Shown here: piece by piece, positions 8,629-18,373 of the stretch
Position numbering within the stretch: the stretch's first letter is position 1
How the letters are laid out: every line of letters starts with the position of its first letter
Assembly: GCA_963791805.1 (NCBI GenBank)
Contig: CAWBTU010000003.1
Location: 124,001 to 188,000, forward strand
Direction of reading: 5' to 3'
Length of the DNA: 64,000 nucleotides
Origin: JACMJL01 sp963791805
GTDB lineage: Bacteria > Bacillota > Clostridia > Clostridiales > Clostridiaceae
The notes under the pieces: generated by a model
Database searches by the model: none
Seen by the model: the letters and a program-made list of their open reading frames with translations, nothing else
Told to the model about the DNA's origin: nothing
Program-made: the position numbers and the translations under genes

Positions 8629-10623
8629 TTAAATTTTCTTTTTCACCTTATATCCCTCTGCTATAGCTTCCATAATATTTCTTGGTTTCTTAGCATCACC
8701 TATAATTGAATAAGGAATACTATTTTCCACAAGATAATCTACAAGTTCTCCACTATTAGATTTGTAGCCTGCTGCTAATATAATAGTGTCCGCTGGTAGA
8801 TTCTGTTCACCTTGACTATCAACTATTGAAATACTTCTATTACTAACAGCTACTACTTTAGTATCTGGCATCATTTTAATACCAAGTTCCTTTAGCTCAT
8901 TTAAAAGTATCCATTTGGAACCACCTAGGTCTTTGCCTATCTTTTTCTGCATTTCTACAACAGTAATATCTATTGGATTTATTACGTTATTCTTCAATTC
9001 TTTACTTAAAAACGTATTGATAAAATCCATTGACGCATTATCTAAATATGCTTGCTGCGCAATAAAATGTGCAGTTTCTAGTCCAACTGAGGACCCCCCT
9101 ATTATAAAGGTTTTTCCTTTCCTTATTTTTTCAAGAATATTTTTTTCTGCACAAAGTACATCCTCTGCAGTATAAAAGTTAGCAGACTGAATACCTTCAA
9201 TATTAGGTATTATTGGTATACTTCCTGTTGCTACTACTACATAATCAGGGTCAATCCTCTTGATATATTCCCCATTGGCATTAGTATTAAGCTTTAAAGT
9301 GATTTTAAGCTCATATAATTCTTCTTTCATAGTGTCAATGAATTTTGCAATTCCTTGTTTGTGTGGAGGTATTGCTGCTATAGAAAGCGCTCCTCCTATT
9401 TCATTGTCCTTGGTGCAAAGTATTACATCATGACCATCAAGTGCTGCGCTCTTAGCAGCTTGCATTCCTGCTGGACCTGCTCCGATTACAAGTACTTTCT
9501 TATTAGTATCATTTTTTTTCACATTTTGACCTTCATAACCAACTTCAGGATTGTAAGCACACCTAGCATCCATACCTTTTAATACATTTTCAATGCAACC
9601 TCTATTACAAGCAACACATCTCCTATATTTCTTACCATCTCGAACCTTATTAGCAAATTCAGCATCTGTTAAGAAACCACGTGCAACACCAACAAAGTCT
9701 GCTAAACCTCTTTGAAGAATTTTTTCTGCAACCTCGCCATTATTTATTCTATTACTTGCTATAACAGGTATATCAACAACTCTTTTTATTGCTTCAGCAA
9801 GCACAGCATATCCACCTTCTGGTACATGTGAAGTAATTTGCGGAACCGGTGATTCATGCCATCCTCCAGTAACATTTATAGCATCAATTAATCCTGGTTT
9901 TAAAGAACTACAAAACTCCTGCATAAAATCTACGCCATAACCCCCAGGCATCATATCACTTCCTGAAATACGTAATATCACAGGGTAATCTTGTCCAACT
10001 CTTTCCCTTACTTCTTCAATGACTTCCTTTGGGAATCTCATTCTATTCTCTTTTGAACCACCATACTCATCCGTTCTTAAATTAGTTAAAGGTGATAAAA
10101 ATTGAGTTAGTAGGTATCCTGCACTACAGCTTACTTCTACTCCATCTACTCCCGCTTTTTTACATCTAACAGCTGCATCACCAAAGTCTTTTATTGTTGC
10201 TTTTATGTCTTCCATGGTCATTTCCCTTGGTGTTTCTTTGTAAATTGGAGATGGAACTGGAGATGGTGCTAATGGGTCCTTACCTCCCAAAATAAATGAA
10301 ACTCCATTTCTTCCACAGTGAAATAACTGAACAAATAATTTTGTATCATATTCTTGTACTGCTCCAGCTAAAGCTGAAAGTCCCTTTATGTATTTATCTT
10401 CGCTTGCAAAATGCATATTAGGAGGGCCTGCCATTTCATTAATAGCCGCAACAATTACAATTGCGCCTGCTCCACCTTTAGCTCTTGCTCTATAAAATTC
10501 TATGCCCTTTTGAGATACTTCCTTGTCTTCTGAGTACCCAAGATGCATAGCTGACATTATTATTCTGTTTTTAATCTCTAATTTGTTTATCTTATTAGGT
10601 GTAAATAAAATTTTATTACTCAT
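8629..10623 (-). CDS. NADH:flavin oxidoreductase, Old Yellow Enzyme / 2,4-dienoyl-CoA reductase type
   Basis: A 664-aa two-part flavoenzyme. The N-terminal ~340 residues are an OYE FMN barrel (starting FTPNKINKLEIKNRIIMSAM). A 4Fe-4S cluster follows with Cys spacing CVACNRGC plus a distal Cys in ARCAYNP. The C-terminal FAD/NAD(P) part starts VLVIGAGPAGMQAA. This is the FadH/BaiCD/BaiH architecture, which reduces enoyl double bonds with electrons passed FAD to Fe-S to FMN. SD AAGGAGT precedes the ATG. Substrate cannot be told; candidates are dienoyl-CoA, enoates or steroid acids. Two inverted-repeat elements lie upstream. Confidence 0.9.
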   Translation of the reverse strand: MSNKILFTPNKINKLEIKNRIIMSAMHLGYSEDKEVSQKGIEFYRARAKGGAGAIVIVAAINEMAGPPNMHFASEDKYIKGLSALAGAVQEYDTKLFVQLFHCGRNGVSFILGGKDPLAPSPVPSPIYKETPREMTMEDIKATIKDFGDAAVRCKKAGVDGVEVSCSAGYLLTQFLSPLTNLRTDEYGGSKENRMRFPKEVIEEVRERVGQDYPVILRISGSDMMPGGYGVDFMQEFCSSLKPGLIDAINVTGGWHESPVPQITSHVPEGGYAVLAEAIKRVVDIPVIASNRINNGEVAEKILQRGLADFVGVARGFLTDAEFANKVRDGKKYRRCVACNRGCIENVLKGMDARCAYNPEVGYEGQNVKKNDTNKKVLVIGAGPAGMQAAKSAALDGHDVILCTKDNEIGGALSIAAIPPHKQGIAKFIDTMKEELYELKITLKLNTNANGEYIKRIDPDYVVVATGSIPIIPNIEGIQSANFYTAEDVLCAEKNILEKIRKGKTFIIGGSSVGLETAHFIAQQAYLDNASMDFINTFLSKELKNNVINPIDITVVEMQKKIGKDLGGSKWILLNELKELGIKMMPDTKVVAVSNRSISIVDSQGEQNLPADTIILAAGYKSNSGELVDYLVENSIPYSIIGDAKKPRNIMEAIAEGYKVKKKI

Positions 10624-10683
10624 TTTACTCCTTCTTTCCTTCTTATCCCATATATCTTGTTCTGTATATCATAAGCATGTCAA

Positions 10684-10762
10684 CTTTTATCTTTTGCAGG
10701 GGAGAAACACTTCTCTTTATAGATAAACTTCAAAGGCAAAGAGTTTGCCCAGTATTCTTTAA
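10684..10762. repeat. Degenerate inverted-repeat element, copy 2
   Basis: Shares TTTATCTTYTGCAGG at one end, then TTCTCTT, ATAGATA and an RAAGAGTKTSCCC block in the same order as copy 1, 240 bases away. It can fold (GGCAAA/TTTGCC). It lies 60 bases upstream of the OYE start codon. The rest of the 10624-11036 intergenic interval is AT-rich with no gene. Confidence 0.55.
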
Positions 10763-10923
10763 CAAATTTCTCCACATCTTATTATATAAAATTCAACTCT
10801 AAGAAACAATATGCTATTTTCTTCATAGAAATAGTCCTTCTTATTGCAACTACATATCTCTCATTACAAAATATCATATTGTTCCTTTGTTTTATTTGAT
10901 TATATCTGTATTATAATTTTTCA

Positions 10924-11007
10924 TTTTTATCTTCTGCAGGCGGAGGGACTCTCTTCTCTTAATAGATAGCCTTCCAAGTTGAAGAGTGTCCCGAGTTTTC
11001 TTGGGCG
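10924..11007. repeat. Degenerate inverted-repeat element, copy 1
   Basis: GGGACTCTCTTC pairs with GAAGAGTGTCCC (one mismatch) across a 24-base centre containing AATAGATA and CTTCCAAG. The outer flank TTTATCTTCTGCAGG is shared with copy 2, and the right arm AAGTTGAAGAGTGTCCCG with copy 3. It has no U-run on either side, so it is not a normal terminator. Type of element unknown. Confidence 0.6.
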
Positions 11008-11036
11008 ATTTTCTTTTAATCTAAATACCCTAGAAA

Positions 11037-13487
11037 TTATTCTCCACTTTTTAAGGATTCAACCATATCAATATTTTTAATTCTTTTATACATAACCACA
11101 TTTACTAACCCTGCAAATATTATTGTAAGCACTGCAGAGTAAATAAAACTAGGTAGCTTTATGGAACGCACAAACATAACCATTTCTATTTCTGAAGTTA
11201 TAACTACATATCTATGAAGTCCAAGCCCTAATACTAGTCCAAATAAAGTTCCAAGTATAGATAAAATCATATTCTCTCTAAAAATATATTCGGCAACTTC
11301 TTTATCATAGAAGCCTAATACCTTTATTGTAGCAAGTTCACGTATTCTTTCATTAATATTTATTGAGGTTAAATTAAACATTACAACAAAGGCAAGTGCA
11401 GCTGCGGAAATTATTAATACCCAGATTACTGAATTCATACCGTTCATACTTTTCCTAAAATCATCACTAATGCTAGTTGTGAAGCTAACATAATTTACTG
11501 TCTTTTTTTTCATCAAATCTGTAGATAATGAATCTTCTGCTGCTCTACTTTTATTATTTATTATAGAAATAAATCCATTATATTGGGTAGGTTCCTTAAA
11601 CAATTGTTGATAATATTTAGGGGACATATACACGTAGTGACCTACATATTGTTCCGTAACATCACTTACCTTAGCCCGAACAACTTTTTCGCCTAAAGTT
11701 ATGTTAATACTATCGCCTTTACTAGCATGTAAGAATTTCGATAGCTTCTTTGTTATTATAACCCCATTATCGGACATATTAACTTGACCAGCTTCTGATT
11801 TTAAATGAATAAAACTATTCAAGGCTAGATTGTTTTCTGGAACCATCAAATACACTGTTCCAATTTTGCTTTTATTGTTTACATATATAGGTTTTTGTGT
11901 CATTACCAATGATTTATTAATTTCTTTATAGCCTTCAATTTGCTTTTTAAAATTTTCAATTTCTTTAGTATCTGAAGTTGGCTGACTAAAAAAAGCCATC
12001 ATATTATAAGAATAAATTTCATTAAATTGCTTATCCGTAATAGACAATATAGAATTTCTAAGACCAAAACCAGTCAATAATAAAGCTGTACACCCTGCTA
12101 TTCCTATTATGGTCATAAAGAATCTCTTTTTGTACCTTAAAATATTTCTAGCTGTAACCTTTTTAGTAAAGGACATTCGTTTCCATACAAAGCTTATTCG
12201 TTCAAGAAAAATTCGTTTTCCTGCTTTTGGTGCTTTAGGTCTCATAAGCTCTGCTGGTACTGCAACTAGTTCTTTTATGCATGCAAATATAGCTGCTAAG
12301 GTAGTACATACAACTGCCACAATTGTAGATGTAATAGCAAGATTAGAATTAAAGGGTGCTGTAATAGGTGGCAGGTTATACATTATTCTGTACGCATTAA
12401 AGATAACTGTAGGGAAAAGCTTAAAGCCTATTAAAGCCCCAACAATACTTCCTCCAATACTTGCCCACAAAGAATATAAAAAATACTCTGAGATAATTAT
12501 ACGCTTACTATATCCTAATGCCTTAAGTGATCCAATTTGAGTCCTTTGCTCTTCTACCATCCTAGTCATGCTAGTTAAACAAACAAGGGTAGCAATAATA
12601 AAGAAAAATAAAGGAAATACCGTACCTATGGCTCCTATTCTGTCAGAATTGCTCTTGTATCCGCTAATGCTATTATTATCATCGGTATCTTGAACAATCC
12701 AACCTTGAGGATTGTTAAGCTTACCAAGGTTTTGAATTTTTTCTTTAAAGGGCATAATTATATCTTTGTACTCGCTAAAAAAAATATTTTTATTTTTTGC
12801 ACCATCAATTTGCACTAATAATTCACCATAAACTTTATTTCTATCAATGCCTGGTGCTGGTGGAATTGATAGTTCTACTGAAGATTTTTCTCCTATTTGA
12901 AAAAACGCAACTGTTCTTCCATTACCTAAAGAATTCTTTCCTCTATCGTAATTGTTTATAAATCTTGGACTATTTGTTGTACCTACTATTTTAAACTTTT
13001 TAGTTCCAAAAGACGTTTTAAGTTCAACTGACTCTCCTATCTTAACATGTTGGCTTTTTAAATATTCCTTTTCAGTAACACATTCATCCTCATCTCTAGG
13101 CAATCTTCCTTCAACAAGAATAAGCTTGTTTACATTCTGACCTCCTATTTTGTAGGAATTTACTACCACGGGTTTTCCGCTATCTTTATATATTGCCATA
13201 GCATCAAAATTATACCCTGAGGTTACAGCCTTAACTCCCTTTATTTTTTTTATATTTTCTATATCTTTATCACTAAAACCCCTATAAGACAAAATGCTTA
13301 AGTCAGCAAAGTTATTGTCTTTTAAATATTTATTTCCTGTTATAAGCATGTCTGGACTTGTGGCTCTAACTCCTGCAAAAAACGCTACCCCAATTGCTAC
13401 AATAATGAAAATAGAAAAAAATCTTGATTTTGATTTTTTTATTTCTCTTAATAGATTTTTATTAAAAGCCTTCTTTCTCATCACCAT
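11037..13487 (-). CDS. ABC transporter permease with two FtsX/MacB domains
   Basis: An 816-aa permease of the type-VII (mechanotransmission) ABC superfamily. TM1 is at about residues 22-42, a large external domain reaches ~288, and three TM segments follow to ~405. A second unit has a TM at ~458-478, a second external domain, and three TM segments near the C-terminus. The duplicated FtsX_C pattern (LKALGYSKRIIISEYFLYS and IKVLGFYDKEVAEYIFREN) is clear. The start overlaps the stop of the ATPase gene (ATGGTGA), so the two are translationally coupled. Such pairs export lipoproteins, toxins or peptides, or transmit signals; substrate unknown. Confidence 0.9.
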   Translation of the reverse strand: MVMRKKAFNKNLLREIKKSKSRFFSIFIIVAIGVAFFAGVRATSPDMLITGNKYLKDNNFADLSILSYRGFSDKDIENIKKIKGVKAVTSGYNFDAMAIYKDSGKPVVVNSYKIGGQNVNKLILVEGRLPRDEDECVTEKEYLKSQHVKIGESVELKTSFGTKKFKIVGTTNSPRFINNYDRGKNSLGNGRTVAFFQIGEKSSVELSIPPAPGIDRNKVYGELLVQIDGAKNKNIFFSEYKDIIMPFKEKIQNLGKLNNPQGWIVQDTDDNNSISGYKSNSDRIGAIGTVFPLFFFIIATLVCLTSMTRMVEEQRTQIGSLKALGYSKRIIISEYFLYSLWASIGGSIVGALIGFKLFPTVIFNAYRIMYNLPPITAPFNSNLAITSTIVAVVCTTLAAIFACIKELVAVPAELMRPKAPKAGKRIFLERISFVWKRMSFTKKVTARNILRYKKRFFMTIIGIAGCTALLLTGFGLRNSILSITDKQFNEIYSYNMMAFFSQPTSDTKEIENFKKQIEGYKEINKSLVMTQKPIYVNNKSKIGTVYLMVPENNLALNSFIHLKSEAGQVNMSDNGVIITKKLSKFLHASKGDSINITLGEKVVRAKVSDVTEQYVGHYVYMSPKYYQQLFKEPTQYNGFISIINNKSRAAEDSLSTDLMKKKTVNYVSFTTSISDDFRKSMNGMNSVIWVLIISAAALAFVVMFNLTSININERIRELATIKVLGFYDKEVAEYIFRENMILSILGTLFGLVLGLGLHRYVVITSEIEMVMFVRSIKLPSFIYSAVLTIIFAGLVNVVMYKRIKNIDMVESLKSGE

Positions 13488-14185
13488 TCAATCCTCTCTA
13501 CTGGGATTGGATTTTCGTTTATAGTAATACTACTAACCTTACCATTTTTGACTTTAATAACTTTATCAGCCATTGGTGCAATAGCCAAATTATGAGTAAT
13601 AACTACTACTGTCATTCCAGAATCCCTGCAGGTGTCCTGTAATAATTTTAATATTGATTTTCCAGTATTATAGTCTAAAGCTCCTGTTGGTTCATCGCAT
13701 AATAATAACTTAGGATTTTTTGCTAAGGCTCTTGCTATAGAAACTCTTTGCTGTTCACCGCCTGATAATTGAGCTGGAAAATTATTTCTACGATCACTTA
13801 ATCCAACCTGTTCTAATACCGTCTCTGGGTCAAGAGGATTTTCACATATTTGAGTAGCTAATTCTACGTTTTCAATTGCAGTAAGATTTTGAACTAGGTT
13901 GTAGAATTGAAAAACAAATCCTATATCATGCCTTCTATATGAGGTTAATTGTTTTGAAGAATATTTGCTTATTTCATTACCATCAACTATTATTTGTCCA
14001 CCGCTTGAAAAGTCCATTCCTCCAAGTATATTTAAAACTGTACTTTTACCCGCTCCACTTGGTCCTGCAACTACAACAAATTCCCCTTTATCAATTGATA
14101 ATGAAATCCCGTCTAAGGCCTTGATCTCAACTTCACCCATTTTATAATTTTTCATGACATCTACAAGTTCTATATATTTATCCAA
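13481..14185 (-). CDS. ABC transporter ATP-binding protein, MacB/LolD type
   Basis: ATPase partner of the overlapping FtsX-type permease. Walker A is GPSGAGKST, the Q-loop is in FVFQFYNL, the signature is LSGGEQQRVSIARAL, Walker B is LLLCDEPTGALD, and the switch His is in ITHN. This is the standard MacB/LolD/DevA signature. The start is TTG, about 10 bases after AGGGAG. No regulator or two-component genes flank it, unlike BceAB-type modules. Confidence 0.93.
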   Translation of the reverse strand: MDKYIELVDVMKNYKMGEVEIKALDGISLSIDKGEFVVVAGPSGAGKSTVLNILGGMDFSSGGQIIVDGNEISKYSSKQLTSYRRHDIGFVFQFYNLVQNLTAIENVELATQICENPLDPETVLEQVGLSDRRNNFPAQLSGGEQQRVSIARALAKNPKLLLCDEPTGALDYNTGKSILKLLQDTCRDSGMTVVVITHNLAIAPMADKVIKVKNGKVSSITINENPIPVERIEW

Positions 14186-14453
14186 TTAATATCGACTCCC
14201 TCTACAACGTTTTCTCAGCCATTGTTAATATTAATATTTATATTTCATGTATCTATTGCATCGCTATGAATATTTGATTTCCAAGTATCGATATTTATGT
14301 TCTGTTTTACTATGCTAATTATATCATTGTTCGCTTCAAATTAATTTATTTATAAGTTATTTTGCTTCTTATGTTTACAATGCTTTTGATAATATTATAA
14401 TTAATATAAATAAATTCTATAAAAATCAAACAAAAATTTGGAGGTGTATTCCT

Positions 14454-14897
14454 ATGCCCAAAAAATACGTTAAAGTCTTAATTTTTGTAGAAGATGGTTT
14501 TGTAGATTTAGAATTATGGTGTATTCGCAGTTTCTGATTTTGGTTTTAAAGATATTAAAATAGAAGATTACGATGCTCTTCTAGTTCCTGGTGGCTAGGC
14601 TCCTGATAAAATAAGAATATATCCAGATGCCCTACAAATGGTTGGATATATGAATGAACATAATAAACCAATAGGCCAGATTTATCATGCTGGCTGGGCT
14701 TTGATTTCAGCTAATATACTTTCAGGGAAAAATGTTACAAGTACTCCAAGAATTAAGGACGATATGCAAAACGCTAGAGCAACTTGGATTGATGAGGCTG
14801 GTGTTGTTGATACAACATAATTTCAAGTCGAAAACCTGATGAGCTTCCTGAATATATGAAAGCTTATATTGAAGTTTTGAAGAAATGTTTAAAATGA
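14454..14897 (+). pseudogene. Decayed DJ-1/PfpI-family gene
   Basis: Read through lesions, this is a DJ-1/PfpI glutamine-amidotransferase-like protein: MPKKYVKVLIFVEDGFVDLE, then FGFKDIKIEDYDALLVPGG, then PIGQIYHAGWALISANILSG, then RKPDELPEYMKAY. Lesions: a segment of about 30 codons is missing after ELWC, producing a stop; a TAG replaces a probable Trp codon after VPGG; a frameshift follows VVDT. The nucleophile elbow, normally CHA, reads YHA, so the catalytic Cys is gone. The ribosome-binding site (GGAGG) and 3' terminator survive, which suggests recent decay. Confidence 0.85.
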
Positions 14898-14902
14898 TAA
14901 AT

Positions 14903-14935
14903 AAAAAAATCTAGCTATATTCGCTAGATTTTTTT
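14903..14935. terminator. Bidirectional intrinsic terminator
   Basis: Perfect 13-bp stem AAAAAAATCTAGC / GCTAGATTTTTTT with a 7-base loop. It ends the pfpI-like pseudogene on the plus strand and can end minus-strand transcription from the 15-21.8 kb operon. Confidence 0.85.
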
Positions 14936-14967
14936 ACTTAGTCTTACATTATCATTACTTTTGAATA

Positions 14968-15028
14968 AGAGCAGAACACTCTTCTGTTATTAATGTAACT
15001 TCGAAGTTGAAGAGTGTCCCGTGTTATC
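14968..15028. repeat. Degenerate inverted-repeat element, copy 3
   Basis: GAACACTCTTC pairs with GAAGAGTGTCCC over a centre containing ACTTCGAAGT. It shares GAAGTTGAAGAGTGTCCCG almost exactly with copy 1 at ~10.98 kb and has the same orientation. It lies between the 3' end of the flavoenzyme operon and the bidirectional terminator. Confidence 0.55.
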
Positions 15029-15073
15029 ATACGCAAGTATGCATTTAAAATACAGATTTGTTTTCTAACAATG

Positions 15074-16801
15074 CTAGTATTTCCTTACTCTCTTCTTATT
15101 ATCAGGTAAATCTAATGCTATAGTACCACCTGGATTCATTATATTATTAGGATCAAAATGCTTCTTTAATGCTCTGAAAACTTCTATTTGATTTTTACCT
15201 AATTGATCTTCAAGCCATGGAGCAGTCATTTTTCCAATTCCATGATGATGGCTCATAGCAGCTCCATACTTTTGAATGTTATCTAATATACCATACTGAT
15301 AATCTAAGTATTCATCTATTTCATTAATTTTAGCTATAAATATAAAATATAAGTTTGCCCCTTGTGGATATACATGAGACATATGTGTCATACAAATAGT
15401 ATTGGGTCTACTTTTACAATACTTTCTTACACCTTCATGTACTGCTTGCATACTTTCCCAAGTAACTGAACACTCTAAAGTATCAGTCATAATTCCATAG
15501 TCTTGAAGGTCTTCTCTCATGTAAGGGTCTTTAAATCTTCCCTTTTCCCAACCTTTTGTTACAAAACCAGTTGTATACATGGCACCATACTGTTTACATA
15601 TTTTATGAACCTTCTTCTTTACAACCTTTGTAAAAGCAGCTTCTCCATCTGTGAATCCTAAGAACATACACCTTTCACCAGGTTTATATCCCTTCATAGC
15701 CATCATTTTATCTATTATAGTACCTTCTACTCCATATAATTTAAGAGCAATATCTGTTTCTTCTGGATCAGATAATCTAAATACAGAAGGATATCCGAAT
15801 TGTCCTTGCATTATTTCTCGTGCAGCTTCTCTAGCTGTTTCCCAATCTTTAAAAATGTAACTGAATTTTCTTTGATTTTCAGGCATATATCTGAAAATCT
15901 TTAAAGTGCAGGAAACTAAAACTCCATATGCACCTTCACTTCCCATCATTATTTCATCAATTGATGGACCAGTTGCAGCTGCTGCGAATTCCTCAGTTTT
16001 AATTATTCCGGCAGGTGTCACATACTCCTGACAAATTACCATATCCGCAATGTTACCAAAATATGTTGAATTCTGTCCTGCTCCTCTTGTTACTACCCAT
16101 CCACCTACAGCTGAAAATTCAAAGGATTGTGGGAAATGTCCACAGGTATAAGCTCTCTTTGCATTAAAAAGCTTTTGAGCTGAATTTAATGTTTCCTCAA
16201 GTTTAGGACCTGACATACCAGCCTCTACAGTTATTGTCTGATTCTTTTCATTAAATTTAATTACTTTATTCATGTGAACTCTCATATCAAGAGATACTCC
16301 ACCAAGCATACATTCAACTCCTCGTGTAACAGAGGAACCTCCACCGTAAATGTACACTGCTATTTTTTGTTCATTACAATAGTTAACTATGTTTATAATA
16401 TCATCTTTAGTCCTTGGATGAAGTACTATATCAGGCACATTTTCCACAATACCTTCTCTAAGCCTCATTAAATCTATCATGGTTTTTCCATAAGCAATTT
16501 GAAGTCTTGAATACTCATCTTGTTTTACATTTTCTTCACCTAAGATGCTAATAAACTTTTGAACCTGCTCTTTTGTAAGTTTGATAGACTTGTCATAGTT
16601 AACCTTTTCTAGTCCCATCTTTTCAGTCTTTTTAAAGTCCTCATCTGTCATATTAAAAGTCTTTTTCATTAAAGCATATAGTCTATCATTTGGGTGCTTA
16701 AACTCTTTTGGATCACCCCATTTTAATATTGATCTATAAGAGCCTTCTGGTGGAGCTTCCTCACACCACTTAGGTACAAATTGGTTTTTTTTCTTTGCCA
16801 T
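15074..16801 (-). CDS. FAD-binding oxidase, alkylglycerone-phosphate-synthase-like
   Basis: A 575-aa VAO-family flavoprotein. The FAD-binding_4 domain lies at about residues 115-300, with the pyrophosphate loop YGGGSSVTRGVE and a GGWVVTRGAGQNSTYFGNI string. The C-terminal domain carries SHHHGIGKMTAPWLEDQLG (His 518-520), the triple-His active-site signature of alkyldihydroxyacetone-phosphate synthase, and ends in NPGGTIAL. AGPS swaps the acyl group of acyl-DHAP for a fatty alcohol to make ether lipid. Relatives oxidise D-2-hydroxy acids, so the reaction is not settled. It is the last gene of an operon with an FGGY kinase and GlpA-like oxidase. SD AAGGAGG precedes the ATG. Confidence 0.82.
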   Translation of the reverse strand: MAKKKNQFVPKWCEEAPPEGSYRSILKWGDPKEFKHPNDRLYALMKKTFNMTDEDFKKTEKMGLEKVNYDKSIKLTKEQVQKFISILGEENVKQDEYSRLQIAYGKTMIDLMRLREGIVENVPDIVLHPRTKDDIINIVNYCNEQKIAVYIYGGGSSVTRGVECMLGGVSLDMRVHMNKVIKFNEKNQTITVEAGMSGPKLEETLNSAQKLFNAKRAYTCGHFPQSFEFSAVGGWVVTRGAGQNSTYFGNIADMVICQEYVTPAGIIKTEEFAAAATGPSIDEIMMGSEGAYGVLVSCTLKIFRYMPENQRKFSYIFKDWETAREAAREIMQGQFGYPSVFRLSDPEETDIALKLYGVEGTIIDKMMAMKGYKPGERCMFLGFTDGEAAFTKVVKKKVHKICKQYGAMYTTGFVTKGWEKGRFKDPYMREDLQDYGIMTDTLECSVTWESMQAVHEGVRKYCKSRPNTICMTHMSHVYPQGANLYFIFIAKINEIDEYLDYQYGILDNIQKYGAAMSHHHGIGKMTAPWLEDQLGKNQIEVFRALKKHFDPNNIMNPGGTIALDLPDNKKRVRKY

Positions 16802-16816
16802 GTTTTTTCCTCCTTA

Positions 16817-18373
16817 TTATATCTCTGGATATTTTGTTATATCTTGAATTTCCTTATAAAGTCCCTGCAACTTAGGGTATATATTTTTATACACTTTATT
16901 ATATAATTTATCATATATTACTGCATTGTCCTTGTTAGGCTGAAAAGTATCGCTATACCTAACCATATTATTAACAGCTTCCTCATAGGAATCATATACT
17001 CCTAATCCAACAAAGCCTACTATGGCTGCACCAAGTCCTGAACTTTCATAGGTTTCGCCTTTATAAACAGGTCTATTAAACATATCTGCGGTTATTTGGC
17101 ATATAGCATCACTCTGAGAACCTCCACCAGAAACCATTATTTTCTTAACTTTCACTTTTGTTTTAGCTTCAATTTGTTCTACACCTTCAATAAGTCCATA
17201 GTTAATTCCTTCAATAATTGATCTATAAATATGAGCCCTTGTATGAACATCTCCAAATCCAATTATTGCTCCCTTAGCTTCTGGTATCTTTAACCCTGCT
17301 CCCCAAAATGGTTGAAGCATTAGACCTTGGGAACCTGGAGGAACTTCATTTAATCTCTCATTTAGAATACTTTCCGCTGAAACTCCTCTTTCTTCAGCTT
17401 CTACAACTTCTCTTATACCAAACTCTTTTTTAAACCAACTAATCATCCAATATCCTCTGAATATTTCTACCTCAGGGTTATAGCATCCAGGCATTACTGC
17501 AGGATAGGCTGGCATAAATTTTATTGGTTCAATATATTTCTTTGAAGTAGTTTGAACTGTAGCAGTAGTACCAAAACTTAGACTTGCACTATCTGTTCCA
17601 ATACATCCAGTTCCCAAAGTCTCACAGCCCTTGTCTGAGCCAGCTGCAATAAATGGAATTCCCTCTGGAATACCTGTAATTTCTGAAACTTCTTTAGTAA
17701 TTTGTCCAATTATTTTGCCCGGTTCAACTAGCTCTGGAAGTTTTTCTTTACCTATTCCAAAGAGTCCCCATTTAATGTTATCTTCAGATTCAATCCAACA
17801 TTTGTTCTTATAATCAAAGGGTACATGTCCAATTTGACTTGCAATTGAGTCTACCATCTTTCCTGTTAATTTATAAGTTAAATATCCTGAAAGCAATAAA
17901 TATTTATATGTTTCATTCCAAATTGTAGGTTGGTTTTCTCTTATCCAATTACATTTGCTCTTCTTTCTTGTAATATCAGAAGCTCTTTTCATACCAATTG
18001 CTGAAAATACAACCTTATGTTTAAATTTAAGAGGCTCAGCACAAGTAGCCATCCTTTGATCAAGCCATATAATAGCTGGCCTTAAAGTCTTACCTGACTT
18101 GTCTACATTAATGCCTGTATCTCTTTGGGTTGTAAGGGTAACTCCCATTATTTCTGCCCACTCATTTGGTAAATCAGCTTGTAATCCTTTACAAGCCTTA
18201 CATGTGCTATCCCAATACACCTCTGGATCCTGTTCAGCCCAGCCTGGAAATTGTGAATAGTATGGTTCAAACTCTATCTTATTCTTCCCTATTAGTTCTC
18301 CTTTTTTGTCGTAAATCAGAGCCCTAACACTTTGAGTACCACAATCTATAGCTAAAACATATTCCTTGCTCAT
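16817..18373 (-). CDS. FGGY-family carbohydrate/polyol kinase
   Basis: Phosphorylates a sugar, polyol or glycerol-like substrate with ATP. The first phosphate loop is AIDCGTQSVRALIYD, followed by WAEQDPEVYW. FGGY/actin-fold signatures are SFGTTATVQTTS and VSGGGSQSDAICQI. At 518 aa it is family length. The N-terminal loop has DCGTQSVRA rather than the DQGTTSSRA of true GlpK, so plain glycerol kinase is doubtful. The ATG overlaps the stop codon of the DUF1667 gene by four bases, showing tight coupling. Context argues for a glycerol derivative as substrate; this is inference. Confidence 0.85.
   Translation of the reverse strand: MSKEYVLAIDCGTQSVRALIYDKKGELIGKNKIEFEPYYSQFPGWAEQDPEVYWDSTCKACKGLQADLPNEWAEIMGVTLTTQRDTGINVDKSGKTLRPAIIWLDQRMATCAEPLKFKHKVVFSAIGMKRASDITRKKSKCNWIRENQPTIWNETYKYLLLSGYLTYKLTGKMVDSIASQIGHVPFDYKNKCWIESEDNIKWGLFGIGKEKLPELVEPGKIIGQITKEVSEITGIPEGIPFIAAGSDKGCETLGTGCIGTDSASLSFGTTATVQTTSKKYIEPIKFMPAYPAVMPGCYNPEVEIFRGYWMISWFKKEFGIREVVEAEERGVSAESILNERLNEVPPGSQGLMLQPFWGAGLKIPEAKGAIIGFGDVHTRAHIYRSIIEGINYGLIEGVEQIEAKTKVKVKKIMVSGGGSQSDAICQITADMFNRPVYKGETYESSGLGAAIVGFVGLGVYDSYEEAVNNMVRYSDTFQPNKDNAVIYDKLYNKVYKNIYPKLQGLYKEIQDITKYPEI

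Noticed and set aside
10684..11007. Inverted-repeat elements as T-box, riboswitch or terminator
   Set aside because: No T-box GGGTGGTACC string, no match I can recall to a known riboswitch core, and no U-run; left as unclassified repeats.
12109..12540. 143-codon plus-strand open frame
   Set aside because: Antisense to the FtsX-type permease; shadow frame.
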